From Psococerastis gibbosa (Eukaryota > Arthropoda > Insecta > Psocodea > Psocidae), in contig OZ020484.1 in assembly GCA_963971405.1 (NCBI GenBank), forward strand, positions 4,278,001 to 4,342,000: a DNA stretch of 64,000 nt. Reading direction: 5' to 3'. The notes below the pieces were generated by a model that ran no database searches, was not told where the DNA came from, and saw nothing but the letters and a program-made list of their open reading frames with translations. Within the stretch, counting starts at the first letter, position 1, and the number at the start of each line of letters is the position of its first letter. Shown piece after piece: positions 21,586-32,673 of the stretch. The position numbers were made by a program, and so were the translations under genes.

Positions 21586-22038
21586 ATATAATTAAGAAAG
21601 CAAAAAAACATAATCCCGATTATTTATTTCAAGATTATCAATCTATCCCGTTACAGAGTTGGCCATTAGACGGCAGCCATCGGCAAGACAATGCCTTTTT
21701 AAGGGTCATAAATTAAATAAACAAAAGCATAAATTGTAAAAACTCCCCAATCATGTACTGCATACCCTTTAATCCAGGCCAGGTGCGCCTAATGTCTGCA
21801 TTAGGAGCCTAAAATATATGGGTAGGCGTATTGCAAAATGTCAAAGATGAAGAATGATAGAGATCATTTCTCCGCATACACTCGCATTTATTTGCATAAT
21901 TAAACAACAAATATCCGTTATTCGCATTCTCCATGCATTTGTCGCGTCAAAACTAAAGTATGCCATCTATAATCCGGCTATATACAGATACGAGCAATGT
22001 ATAACAGACTTATGGTCAATCAGTCTAATAAACTATCA
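21586..22038. other. No firm feature; weak LINE-like trace
   Basis: A frame at 21854-22057 reads RILHAFVASKLKYAIYNPAI, faintly like the thumb region of LINE reverse transcriptases (L-x-x-x-x-V-x-S-x-L-x-Y). Too short to be sure. Confidence 0.25.
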
Positions 22039-22332
22039 ATGGCGGAACAACCGGTAAGCAGGATACGCAATGTAGAAAATGGCGAAAAAGAAGAATTGAA
22101 AACAATAATATGTTTTGGAAAAGATACCCTCGGTGTTAATGATATAATTAACAATTTCGCTGCCCAAAACTCTACTCGAACCATTACACTATACCGACCT
22201 TCGGCATTACCAACGACTTTTGGTCTGCTTACCTACATTTTCATTTTTATTTTAGCTTGTTTAATGAGTTTGAGCCAGAATAAGCGAAAACACAGTATTT
22301 TCTGTATGGGCACTCTATCGCCTAGGGGTTGA
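22039..22332 (+). CDS. Unrecognised 97-codon frame with one membrane segment
   Basis: ATG at 22039 in a favourable TCAATGG context starts a frame beginning MAEQPVSRIRNVENGEKEE and ending in a hydrophobic helix (TFGLLTYIFIFILACLMSL) and a basic tail. A 14-codon upstream extension exists in the same frame. No family recognised; surrounded by repeats, it may be a chance frame or a transposon scrap. Confidence 0.2.
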   Translation: MAEQPVSRIRNVENGEKEELKTIICFGKDTLGVNDIINNFAAQNSTRTITLYRPSALPTTFGLLTYIFIFILACLMSLSQNKRKHSIFCMGTLSPRG

Positions 22333-22683
22333 TAAGATTGCCACGAAGGCGGAAGAACTCAATATAGAGTCAACGGCATATCGATGCAGAAGGCAACAGG
22401 AAACCACTGCATTACAATTAGTACTGCAATGAGGTTCATTTTTGACGTCATTTTGTAGATGGCAGCACCAGTTGCACTGAAATCAAGGCGTTGATTTTTC
22501 CATAAGCCTCAATACTATTTTAAAATGATTTTTAATTACGTATTATTTTAAAGTGATATTTTTCTATACATCATGGAGAATATATATATTAAATTATATG
22601 CAGCGAAATAAGGTCCAGGCATAGTAAAAATATTATAAAAAATACTAAAAGAATTAATTAGATGCTAAGAGCTTAGCTTTCAC

Positions 22684-23352
22684 ATGCAAACGGCGGCCAT
22701 ATTGAATAAAATAGATATCAGTATGTCGTCAGCGAACCTAGTGACCAAAACTGTCCCTACAGAACCTCATTGCCATGATGGTCGCCAATCGTCGATAGAA
22801 GATACATTAGAAGGAGAAGAATGGACTGCTTCCAGGCGCGGATCTACGGGGGGGGGGGGGCTAAGGGGGCTATAGCTCCCCCCATTAGGGCCCTCAAAAT
22901 GCGTAAAACCCCACTATTTCAGTCCTATTTTTCACAAAAATTCTCCCGGGGGAGACCCCCGGGCCCCCCCTGCGCTCGATTTTATTAATTACCTATAATA
23001 TAGAACCCATATTGCTCTGAAAATGCGTAAAACCCCAATATTTTAGCCCTATTTCAAAAAAAATCAAAATTTAATCTTAGCCCCCCCCCCCTTGGTCTCA
23101 TTCTGACTGACTGCTTCCAACCTAGTCATCGAACATTCAACTCAACTAGAACCCAAGATCGTAGAGCACCATCTCATTGAGTATGGGTGGCACATAGGGA
23201 GACGAGCAGAAACCGAAGAAGGAAGCGCAATGGCATGGTATCGTATAGATGAGGCAAAAGATAACCTCCGGATACCAACTTTGGTTCTCACGGTCTATTA
23301 CCATGGTACTAGGTACCAATCCTACCAACAAGGTAGGCCAAGTAAGGCATGA
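22684..23352 (+). pseudogene. Open frame split by a poly-G repeat element
   Basis: ATG at 22684 opens 50 codons up to TSD copy 22824-22833. After removing 22834-23108 and the second duplication copy, the same frame resumes at 23119 and runs to TGA at 23350-23352, about 127 residues in all. Visible pieces: MQTAAILNKIDISMSS, SIEDTLEGEEWTAS, then a YGWHIGRRAETEEGS stretch. Family not recognised; it may be an exon, an old retrogene or part of a larger mobile element. I infer that the insertion broke a frame that had been kept open. Confidence 0.35.
22834..23108. mobile_element. Poly-G-headed repeat element with 10-bp target duplication
   Basis: 275 bp starting AGGCGCGGATCTACGG and a 13-nt G run, with internal AATGCGTAAAACCCCA repeated twice. 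The direct repeat GACTGCTTCC flanks it at 22824-22833 and 23109-23118. Related sequence lies at 26316-26745 and 48360-48440. Confidence 0.65.
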
Positions 23353-23522
23353 TTTAAAATTAATTGTAGGACTCAGTGCAACCTGGTACCTGCTATATTG
23401 TAGCAACTATAACTCCTGCAAGCCATGTACACACAGAAAAGAAGAACTTATTCTTGACGAATTCCAATTATCCAAAATAAACCCCCAATACATGCCAATT
23501 GACTCACGATTGTTAAGTGACT

Positions 23523-24200
23523 CCTTGCGGCTGTGGAACGAGGAAGTAGTTAATTTGGTCAAAAGGACATGGTCTCAAATTGTTTACAAACTATTTTGAA
23601 ATCTCTGCCTTTAGAAAAATATTTCAAAATATTTTGTAAAAAGGGATGGTACTTTTGATGAAGTTAATTAATTTCTTGCTCCACAACCTCAGGGATCATA
23701 TGAAAGTAGTCAGTGAAAAAAATCGTAAAAATGATGAAAGCCTTAAATTCGTTACAATTTACATTTTATCGCATTACATTCTTCAGAAAACCTCGACAAA
23801 GTCCATTAAATCGATTTTATGGAAAAGTATATGCCGTTTATAATAAATTATTCATTGGGTTAAAAAATGAAAACAAAATTTTGAAAAAAAAGTTTCATTC
23901 TTAAATTACCCCGTTTACATTATTAATCCCAGATTAAAAATAATCGGCATAGTAGGCACGTAGTAAGGTAAATAGACCGCTTTTAGAGACAGCTTGCATT
24001 TTGTATGAATTTTTAAAAAGACCACTTTTACAGTCCATCTTTACGGCTGTGACACGACCATTGTAACCATTGTTAACAAAATATTTCGAAATCTGTTCCT
24101 TTTAAGGTAGAGATTGCGAACCATTTTGCAAACAATTTAAAACCAAGTCCTTTTGACGGAATTAATAATTAATTAATTCCTCGTTCCACAGCCGCAAAGG
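23523..24200. mobile_element. Foldback element H1 (CCTTGCGGCTGTGGAACGAG ends)
   Basis: Ends are inverted over about 75 bp including GTGGAACGAGGAA and GGTCAAAAGGAC. Related to H2 at 41314-41698, which has GGCCGTGGAACGAG inside its arm. Confidence 0.6.
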
Positions 24201-24329
24201 TATGGCATGTTTTAGCACGAATTCACGGCTCATACTGCTTTGGCTGTTTATTGCTTTCCTATTAATACTTACGTATAATTTTGGCTTTATATTGTACATG
24301 TATTTATTATTGTATAATGCTTTGTGAAG

Positions 24330-24510
24330 GTAGAAATGTTCGATTTTGAGATTTTAACGTATTTACTAGTTTTGAGGAACCAGGAACCAAAAATAGTGTT
24401 TTTTTCACGAAATATCTGTAACTCAATTTGGGGCCAAACTACTCGATAGAAATTGATGAAATTCAAAATGTAGGTTCAGCAGGGACGGATCCTTGGGAGG
24501 GGGGGGGGGC
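24330..24510 (+). repeat. Family I repeat fragment
   Basis: Shares GTGAAGG-TAGAAAT-TTCGA, ACGAAATATCTGT and ACTCAATTTGGGG blocks with the long direct repeats at 54441 and 55401; followed by an 11-nt G run at 24499-24509. Confidence 0.5.
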
Positions 24511-24959
24511 AGTGCCTCCGAGAGAAAAAGGACTTTTGACGGATGACGGAAATTAAGAAAAATTATTACCCAAGTAAAAGAAACGCGATATTTTTCCGGC
24601 CACCGCCCCCCCCCCAAAAAACTTTTTCCGAAACCGTCCCTGGTTCAGAAAAACATTATCCATGGGATTTTATTCATTTCTTGGATAACTTAATTTCGAG
24701 GGGTTTTATAACCCAAAAAACATATGTGAGATAATAAAAAGGCTAGGCCTAACCTAACAAACTAAGCAGAAGAATTAGAGAAGGCAATACAGTGGAAATG
24801 TTCAGAAAAAAATTAAAAGAAGTGATTGTGTGTATAAGGTTAAATGACTGAGCTGATCATGGATGAAAGACAATTAGTAGAAGTAGACTAAACTGTGAGC
24901 TGTTGTAAACAAATAAGTGTTCCACTTCTAAGTTTTCAACAACAACAACAACAACAAAA

Positions 24960-25400
24960 ACTGTAATCCTGAAATAAACTCCAACAAGAAAAGTGCACAC
25001 AAAAAGAATAGCAGTAAAAACCACTAACAAATTAACAACCCATATATTCTCTACCTCTACAAAGTCTTCAGGGAATTCTTAAGTATAGGCCTAATCCCGA
25101 AGTAAATTTCACTCCAACAAGAAAAACTACATTCATGATAGGGTGTTATTTTATAATCCAAAATAGTTTCATGCCGTATAGAGAGAACAAAAACAAAGTC
25201 GGGACTACTAAGTTTCTATAATAACGTATGCAGATAACACCCTACCTTTATAAAGTCTTCGAGGAATTCTTAAGTGGAATCCAGAAGTGAATTTCGCAAA
25301 CTCCAACAAGAAAAACGCACACAAACTGAATAGCAGTAAAAAACCACTAGTAATTAAAAACTACACCCATATTCCGGGCGACCGGAATCCACGGAAACAC
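24960..25400. repeat. Local tandem duplication, about three partial units
   Basis: Blocks ACTCCAACAAGAAAA, AATAGCAGTAAAAA and AAAGTCTTC-GGAATTCTTAAG recur at 24970-25080, 25050-25135 and 25240-25380 in the same order. Confidence 0.6.
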
Positions 25401-25750
25401 AATGCACCCATCGCAATCTGCAGCATCAGAGTGACTATCGAAATATCGAATGGGTGCCGACCATCGCGTCTCTACGCAGGCTCCGGCCGCTTCACGATAT
25501 CTCGACATTTTTTGTGTGTTGTGAGGGCCTTGGGCAAGGCCGAGTGTATAATCATTTAAACGCCACTCACCCGGTCCCCAGGTTCACGGTGCCTGCATGC
25601 CTGGACCCTTCTCCAGGGCCGTATGAAGGCCAATCAAAATACCGGGAGCCGATGCCTGATAGAGAATCAGTGGGCCTCGCGTCCCTCGGCCAATCAGCCA
25701 TTCGGGTCCCCCAATTGTCAATTGACGATTTTACTTTATACTTTCTTGTC

Positions 25751-26256
25751 AATTGAGGAGCAAACTTTCGTAAAATGTTCAGGAAACACGAAAAACATAA
25801 TTATTTTGGCTTTATCATGTAGTAGTAGTATAGTGTTCGTCGGATTAATAACGACTTAGGCCTCATTTGGGCCCATAGAGCGACCCCGACTTGACTGTCC
25901 TATGCCAGCCCATAGGACAGTGGACCTCCTGATTATAGTGGATTCCGAACCACTTGGGAAACACAGTGAAGTCACACGATTAGTTCGGAGGTGACCAGGA
26001 CAAGTCCTACCATGTTTCCCTACCGACACTGTGCACACGACCAAGTTATCTGCAGCTTTGAACCTGCTCTGGTCCGCTGGCTTTATCATAATGGCAATAT
26101 AAGATTTTAACCCTTCAAAAGGCTGGGTTAATTTTTTTTTGTTTTTGTTTTGATTAGCAATCCTGATTCAACTCATCTTCAAGATGGAAAATCGATGATA
26201 AAATCAATTTTTAATTTTCATGGATTTGTGACGTTTTGAAAGTTTGCTCCTCAATT
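25751..26256. mobile_element. MITE with AATTGAGGAGCAAACTTTC ends, split by a retroposon
   Basis: Inverted ends AATTGAGGAGCAAACTTTC (25751) and its complement (26238-26256). The 259-bp retroposon 25819-26077 plus one target copy sits inside, so the original element was about 235 bp. Confidence 0.65.
25819..26077 (-). mobile_element. (TAG)n-tailed retroposon, copy 2 (near full length)
   Basis: 259 bp between 12-bp direct repeats TGGCTTTATCAT (25807-25818 and 26078-26089). Minus strand starts near CAGCGGACCAGAGCAGGTTC and ends in TACTAC. GGTTCAAAGCTGC could be a weak B box. Confidence 0.8.
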
Positions 26257-26315
26257 ACTTGTTGTTGATTACTTGTATTGTATAATTTAACAGAAACATA
26301 TTTATTTATTTATCA

Positions 26316-26745
26316 AGACCGTAGGTACCGGGGGGGGGGGGTCAACAACCAGTCGGTTGTTACCGCCCTCTCGAAAAAATATTTTTCTGTCATCTCTCAC
26401 GATATTGTACCGACATTTTTTTTTAATCCCCCCAAACCCCCAGAAATTTGTAAACCCTTATTTTGGGCCATCCTGTTGGCAGTTATGCGAATCTTTGACA
26501 TCTTAACTTTACTATCAAAATGCGTACTAAAACACTATAACCCCGCTATTTCGGACCTATTGTCTTGAAACTATTTTCCCGAGGAAGCACCCCGAGCCCC
26601 GCTGTTGGCAGATGAATTTTCTATGGTAAAATCTAAACCCGCTTCTGACATCAAAATACGTACCTATATAACCCCAATATTTCAGGCCTAATTATTTCGA
26701 AAAATTCCTTCGGGGAACTCCCGGACTCTCCTATTTGCATATATA
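26316..26745. repeat. Poly-G-headed repeat, second copy, decayed
   Basis: A 12-nt G run at 26330-26341 is followed by several blocks of the AAAATGCGTA..CCCCxxTATTTC type separated by CCCGAGG-rich segments, as in 22834-23108. Confidence 0.5.
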
Positions 26746-27405
26746 CAGTATATTATATAATGCATACAGTATATACATATATAGTTACTTCTACTTGGAA
26801 GTTGAAGTAGAAAGAATTATTATACGACATTGCAACGTTTGGCACTCAGCACTCATGAGACCTTGGCCCTGCTGATATCACTGTTTCCCTAGCAAAATTA
26901 AGAGGCCACTGCTTAACAGCAACAAACACGCTAAAGGTGCACAAACTCAAATTTCACTGTACTGGGGGCTCCCCCCCCCCTTATCTAACCTAACTCACAC
27001 GAGATAAAAACGTACTTTCAAATCTATTGAACGATATTTTCGCGCATCCTACGGCAGCCACGGATCGGTCTACCATGAGCGCAGAGCGTTTGAACGGCCT
27101 AGCGTCGCTATACCTTCATAGAGATATCGAAGTGACAGCGGAGGAAATTCGTATTAAATGAGTACGCTGTGAAGAATCCGCGCAGAATGCAACTGCCCTT
27201 TCAATAGCTTAATAGTTTACATTGTAATCCATACAATACAATACGAGTAATTAAAGTCAGTTTACTTATTATGCTTAAGTCTTCACTCCATCATAGAACC
27301 TCCTGACTATAGACTTTCCATCCACTAATTCAACCACCCCTTCGAATAATTTCTATATCCGCTAGTGGAGTCAGTCATTCCAAGAAGAAGCACTGAGTTT
27401 CCACT
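26746..27405. other. No feature recognised
   Basis: AT-rich DNA with short TATATA stretches and a 10-nt C run near 26972. Confidence 0.35.
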
Positions 27406-27407
27406 GC

Positions 27408-27660
27408 CTACGCCGATGGCTTAGTGGTAAGGGAGCCTCGTAGCGTATCTGTACTTGGCTAAATCATGCTTTCGCCAGTTTCATTGAGTTAATGGTAAGC
27501 TTGTCTCAGCTTGTCCACTATCGCTTGTAGCCGGTGTAGGTTGACATGTATTCCAGTTTGCCAATGGCCAAAAATGCATACGGAAACAATACAAATAAAT
27601 CCATGGGGTCGTTGGCATTGGACTAGGGACCTAGGACCTATAAATAGGTCTGGGTCCATA
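27408..27660 (+). mobile_element. tRNA-headed SINE (family S2), copy with promoter head
   Basis: Head GATGGCTTAGTGGTAAGGGA contains an A-box-like TGGCTTAGTGG. The body includes AGCTTGTCCACTATCGCTTG and CCATGGGGTCGTTGGCATTG. Other copies: 29735-29950 and 62577-62785 (minus). The B box is not convincing. Confidence 0.55.
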
Positions 27661-28089
27661 AAAAGTTCTTAAAATTTACATTTAGTGCTAAGGTTATAGT
27701 ATTGCTGCACTAATTAGCTTAGTAATTAGCATCTGCAGATTATCAGTGTATTAACAAGTTAACAGCGGACGCTGATACCGTATGACGTCACGACCCTGTT
27801 AATTTATTCCAAGTTCGAACTAACAGCTCTGCGCCTGACAGAACAATATATAGCTGTATGATGGATAGCGTGTCCGGACGTCAACACACAACACAAGATA
27901 TCTGGACAAACTAGTTGGATTTTCGTCGAAGTACGAGCCTATGACCGGCATTTACCTTTAACATTTTGCAGTTACCAGCATACTGATTACTCTCTTCCCA
28001 ATACACAGTTTCAGTTAGTTGATTTAAGTATTCTGCGGTCTTTTTATCAGTTTTTTATCTGATCTGTTTCTCTTATTGATTCCTTATTT

Positions 28090-28330
28090 ATACGTTAGTA
28101 TAAGGAAAGCTTCGTGATAAAATTCCGAGATTTGAGTGGATTTGAAACACGCTTTGAGGTCCCAGCAGGAACACTAAAAAGTAGTTTAAACGAAATGTCT
28201 GTCGGACTGTTTTGATGAAATTTGGCATGGAGGTTCACAAAAGTAATTTATTTTATTTTGGGATAACTCAATTTTGGGGGGTTTTGTCTTTTCAACGTTG
28301 TTCCCTGCCCGTGAAAATAAGGTATCTATT
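28090..28330 (+). repeat. Family I repeat fragment
   Basis: TATAAGGAAAGCTTCGTGAT, GAGGTCCCAGCAGGAAC, ACGAAATGTCTGTCGG and TTTTGGGATAACTCAATTTT match the long repeats at 54441-56258. Confidence 0.6.
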
Positions 28331-29036
28331 GGGGTTGGGCGGAAAATTTTTTCTTTCATGTCAAGTATTGAACCTCGACCTTCCATTTCGTGGTCCAGTT
28401 CTCTGCCAACTGGGCCATTCAGGTCCTTGAGGTTTCCCGCACTGCGGTATTGCCCCTCTGTTAATCTAAAGGGACAGTGGTGAAGGTTTTTGGCGTCTCT
28501 GCCACAAGAGAGTTCATAACCTGAGGCGATCATTCACAGCTTGAGCCCACCAGTAACCTTTTTGTATTTTAATAAGCCCCGAGAATTTATTACATAAATA
28601 CTTAGCAACCCCTAACAATATCTTGAGATGAGCAGCACCCGAGGGTAGATTGAATTCATCTTGGGTTCCTGACAGGTGTTCCACATAGCTAGACCCGCGG
28701 GCTACACCAGGTAGATTTTTTTTTTCATCTTGCACGAAGTTACAATAATAAAACATGCTACTGGGCTTCGGGATTCTCTTCTCTTGTTTACCCTTTTTTC
28801 ACCAATGACTTAATAGACGTTGGGGAGGCACTAGATAGCCCCATTTTTAGAAACCTTGGCAGCTTAAAAAGGTTAAGATGCGGTATTATAGGAGACTGCT
28901 AAAAATATCACTGAGGAATCACATAGCCAACGAAGAGGAGTATTGAGTATTTTTGTTTTTATTTTGAAGGACTTTTTTATGGACCCAGGCCTATTTATTG
29001 TGGCCCATGACCCCGCGGATTTCGGATATTATTTAT
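28331..29036. other. No feature recognised
   Basis: A 115-codon minus-strand frame (28186-28533) overlaps the repeat edge and shows no known motif. Confidence 0.3.
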
Positions 29037-29130
29037 AATAAATAAATAAATAATAACTTTATTATAACTGAGACCACCCTACCGGAGTTAGGGCCATAAG
29101 GCCCTCTCTTACACTCAACTAGGGGTCAGC
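29037..29130 (-). mobile_element. S1 SINE, truncated copy
   Basis: AATAAATAAATA tail followed by GGAGTTAGGGCCATAAGGCC and CTCTTACACTCAACTAGG, the 3' half of the S1 family; the tRNA-like head is absent. Confidence 0.6.
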
Positions 29131-29336
29131 AACAAAAACAGTATAAATTTGCAGTACAAGGTTCGAAAAATTCAAAAATTCCTAAAAAGACTAAAACTCT
29201 CACTTACTCACACACTAACTCACACACACAAGCATGGGGCTGTTCGAATAAATCCTAGTTCCTTGAGTCGAATCCTGAACACAGTTAGTGACGGCGAATC
29301 TTGAATGTAACGAGGGATTGTGTTAAGGTGCCCATT

Positions 29337-29711
29337 CCATTGACCGGCTAGGGCTATTTCCAAAAACGGTGACGTGGTAGCAGACATTCAAGACTTAGGT
29401 GCCGTTTCCACCGACCTCGCATTGCAGAATTGACGGAAATGTTTATTTTCCTCTATGCCATAGTTAAAATTGATCAATGATCATACAGTAAAATCACAAA
29501 GAAACAAACTAAAATTAAAAAAATGGCGTCATAGGATATGTTAAGTACAAACATTTTAATAGATTTCTATAAAAAGAAAAATTCTAATTTCCGTCAATGT
29601 CATTTGCATTCTGCAATGCGAGATCGGTGGAAACGCAACCTAAGTCTTGAATGTCTGCTACCACGTCACTGTTTTTGGAAATAGCCCTAGCCGGTCAATG
29701 GAATGGGCGCC
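29337..29711. mobile_element. Composite MITE A4
   Basis: 375 bp flanked by TAA (29334-29336 and 29712-29714). Carries the same outer arms with GACGTGGTAGCAGACATT and the same inner element as A1 and A2, showing the composite itself spread. Confidence 0.75.
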
Positions 29712-29734
29712 TAAACAGTAAAATTGAGGAAACC

Positions 29735-29950
29735 AGGAAGGATGAATGAAACATATGTGTATTGTGGTGGGGAATGGCTAATTTATATTGTTCCCGTATG
29801 AATTTTTGGCCATTGGCAAACTGGTATACGCCTGGATGTCCACCTACATCGGCTACAAGCGATAATAGACAAGCTGACACAAGCTTACCATTGACACAAT
29901 GAAACAGGCGAAAGCATGACCAAGTACAGATACGAGTCAAACATTTCATA
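29735..29950 (-). mobile_element. S2 SINE, head-truncated copy
   Basis: Shares CGTATCTGTACTTGG, AATGGTAAGCTTG and CCAGTTTGCCAATGGCC with 27408-27660 in reverse orientation. Confidence 0.55.
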
Positions 29951-29980
29951 AATCGGGATGATATTTATATGCAAATGTAA

Positions 29981-30120
29981 GGCGCTTATTCCACCAACGT
30001 CAATAGGGATAGTAAATGTAGTATTGACGTGGTAGCAGACATTTTAAGACTGTCTTTAATATCTGCTACCACGTCAATACTACATTTACTATCACTATTG
30101 ACGTTGGTGGAATAAGCGCC
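29981..30120. mobile_element. Hairpin MITE B2
   Basis: 140-bp near-perfect hairpin, arms GGCGCTTATTCCACCAACGT and its complement, again with GACGTGGTAGCAGACATT. TAA on the left; the right flank (GTAG) does not match, so one border is altered. Confidence 0.78.
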
Positions 30121-30146
30121 GTAGATGTACTTCTAAAAAATCTTAC

Positions 30147-30202
30147 CTTACAATGTAGAAACTAAGCCACAACCAACCGTGATGAAGTTAAAGGTCCACC
30201 AT
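30147..30202 (-). other. Possible small untranslated exon
   Basis: Minus strand shows TTTTGATTTTAG as acceptor before 30202 and AAG/GTAAGA as donor after 30147, both near consensus. The 56 nt have no useful frame (ATGGTGGACCTTTAA), so it could only be a 5' untranslated exon of the minus-strand gene or a chance pair of sites. Confidence 0.2.
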
Positions 30203-30299
30203 CTAAAATCAAAACAACGTTTATTAATAATTTAATTCAAGATATTCTTTAAAAATCATAATAATTAATGGACATCTTTCGTAAAGGAGTTCACAGAAC

Positions 30300-30885
30300 A
30301 TGACGTCAAACGTCACTGTTTTGATTGGTTGGGACCATGATTTGAATGTTCTGATTGGTAGGGCGCAAGCATTTCCCTGCACGAAAGTTGTCTATTAATA
30401 AGGAATGACGACAGAGGCGTAAAGTTTTAGAATGATGGCGGGGGCAAAACTAAGTAGACCTTATGACGTCATCAGGCAGGATAAGGAAAAGTTGATAATA
30501 TAAGAGCAAAATAGTAGAGTTTTACGCATTTTAATAGTTGTAAAATATAGCTGTAGATTTTACAAAGCTAAAAAATTGCTGCAAAGGGGACCATGAAGTA
30601 TGAACCACGTCTTACTCGAGGCAAGCCCCCCCCCCCCAAAGGAGCTGTTGGACCATGCCTCCCCCCCCCCCCAACTTTACGCCCCTGAATGACGAATAGT
30701 TAAGACACTCAGCTCAGGCCTCAGCGTTATATATTGTAACTACATGTTGCATAATCAGGAAATCACAGGCGTGTCGTACTTTAAAAAAAAGTCATTGATC
30801 AATATAATAATACAATATAATAATGTACGGTTTTGTTTGCTTTCAATAATTTAAATCGCTTAGTGATAAAAAACAAAATCTTCAC
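30300..30885. other. Repeat-like debris with two poly-C runs
   Basis: C runs of 12 at 30626-30637 and 30661-30672 about 25 bp apart. No element boundaries resolved. Confidence 0.35.
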
Positions 30886-30889
30886 TTTT

Positions 30890-31075
30890 AGCAGTTCTAT
30901 TACTAAGCCAACCTAGCGGAGTTAAGCCCTCTCTTACACTCAACTAGGATGACCCGGGACCACCTGCTTTACATGCCCTCCGAAGCATGGCCAGAAAATG
31001 TAGCTAGTGTGGGACTCGAACCAACAACCTTTCGGGGGAAAGTCGGAGTCTGTACCACTACTCTACAGGTCCTGA
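30890..31075 (-). mobile_element. tRNA-derived SINE (family S1), copy 1
   Basis: Minus strand: A-box-like TAGAGTAGTGGTACAGACTC, B box GGTTGGTTCGAGTCCCACAC-type sequence, then a conserved body with CATGCTTCGGAGGGCATGTA and CCTAGTTGAGTGTAAGAGAG. Sister copies: 33537-33740, 33763-33970, 62347-62566. Confidence 0.8.
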
Positions 31076-31273
31076 CTGTGATAGGGTACATCGTACAGTA
31101 CATCCCTTCCTAAAACCGTATCCAGGAATTCTGGGAGGGTGGGTTCTAGTTGATGGTACAATATACAATGCGCATATGAAATGTATGCAACGTAACCTAT
31201 ATACACATGTCATGGGCGATTAAATGGAGCAGGTCCCTCACAGGCTGCAGCTCCAATGAATACATAGGTATAA

Positions 31274-31494
31274 GACCTGGTGGCTGGTACACACGGGCGA
31301 TTCTCCCATTCGCGATTTGCGGGCGTCTTTCCATAGTAGCCATAGGGCTGGCAGGCGATTTCGGAAGCTGGCGTGATGCCCCCTATCCACACCAGATCAT
31401 AGAGATCTTCTATGGGTCTGCACCGACCATTCACCAAGTCCTATCCGTACAAAGGAAAAGACGTCGGGAGATTCATCCGCGTGTATACCCGGCC
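31274..31494. mobile_element. MITE with GTACACACGGG ends, copy 2
   Basis: Starts after TAA with GACCTGGTGGCTGGTACACA and ends GCGTGTATACCCGGCC before TTA; inner GCTGGCGTGA and CATAGGGCTGGCAG-type blocks match 4666-4949. Confidence 0.55.
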
Positions 31495-31856
31495 TTATTC
31501 ACCTACAAGACGACAACCGATCTGAAGGTTTAGCGGCTTGGCCGAGGAGAAAAACACTAACGCCACGTCAAAGTCAATCAAGAGTGAAGCCCAGCGCATT
31601 TGAGCGCAAGGAGAGTGATGGGCCTGAGTGGGACACATGGACTTGAACTTGAGCTGTCCACGCCCACACCTGGGGCTGGGGCCGGCGCGCGACCCACAAC
31701 AACAACTTATCACCCGCGGATAAAAAAAAAACTATATCCAAGATGGCGGCGGTGCAGTGTGAGTGTCGGGGGCGGACGGCATAATGTCACGTTTAGTCAT
31801 GTTACTTCAGGTCATCGAGTACCAGATATGTGTCATGCCAAGTAATTTGAATTTTT
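31495..31856. other. GC-richer unique stretch, no gene recognised
   Basis: Noticeably richer in G+C than its surroundings, with GGGGCTGGGGCCGGCGCGCG near 31673. Both strands have short frames but no recognisable protein. Confidence 0.3.
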
Positions 31857-31869
31857 TAGGGCCTAATTA

Positions 31870-32116
31870 AGCCAGCCGCCATACCAAGTTGAATCCAGCG
31901 GACCAGAGCAGGTTCAAAGCTGCAGATAAATTGGTCGTGTGCACAGTGCCGGTAGGGAAACATGGTAGGACTTGTCCTGGTCACCTCCGAACTAATAATG
32001 TGACTTCACTGTGTTTCCCAAGTGGTTCGGAATCCACTATAATCAGGAGGTCCACTGGAGTCTTATGGGCCCACACCGTGGCCTGGGACTGTGTCAAACC
32101 ATATTACTACTACTAC
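31870..32116 (+). mobile_element. (TAC)n-tailed retroposon, copy 3
   Basis: Flanked by 13-bp direct repeats TAGGGCCTAATTA (31857-31869 and 32117-32129). Ends in (TAC)4-5. Same body as copies 1 and 2, plus orientation. Confidence 0.8.
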
Positions 32117-32129
32117 TAGGGCCTAATTA

Positions 32130-32240
32130 GAGTTCAATATAGGAGAGATGGGACGTTCGAGCGCGCCAAAAATATTTTTTTAATTCTGTGGCCACCTGAT
32201 ACGTTTTTCGAGTGTATCATCATATGACTCCGCCAGTGAA
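32130..32240. mobile_element. GAGTTC-type MITE end fragment
   Basis: GAGTTCAATATAGGAGAGAT followed by TCGAGCGCGCCAAAA matches the left end of the element at 61222-61647. No matching right end found. Confidence 0.5.
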
Positions 32241-32673
32241 AGTCTTTTTAATTACATTAAACTAATTAACTAACTTGTCAATTATTTAAGAGCAGGAGAC
32301 ACGCCCACTGCACATTTTTTGCGTGATGTTTCTCATAAAATGTCGCAGATAAAGCCATAAATGAGTAGTAGGAAAACATTGAGTAAATGCTTCCTACTGT
32401 TTGGCCAAAGTTTTTGAAGACGTGAAAAAAAATGCAAGGCTACACGACGCACTTTCAAAAATTGCCGCCAAACGCAGGGCACACGACGCACATTCAAAAA
32501 TTGCCGCCAAACGGTGTTAGTGCTCGTTACATACAATGCATTAAAATGTAGAGGAGCATTTATTCTGCTTCTCCTTCTACTCATTTATTGTTCCATGATA
32601 GATATTAAGACTTTGGCCTCGTATGTAATACATATAATACAGTATATTTGGGAGAGCACGGGCAATGGCGTAA

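Noticed and set aside
31010..31075. tRNA-like sequences with GGTTCGAGTCCC boxes
   Set aside because: They occur four times with the same SINE body and AATAAATA tails, so they are S1 SINE heads.
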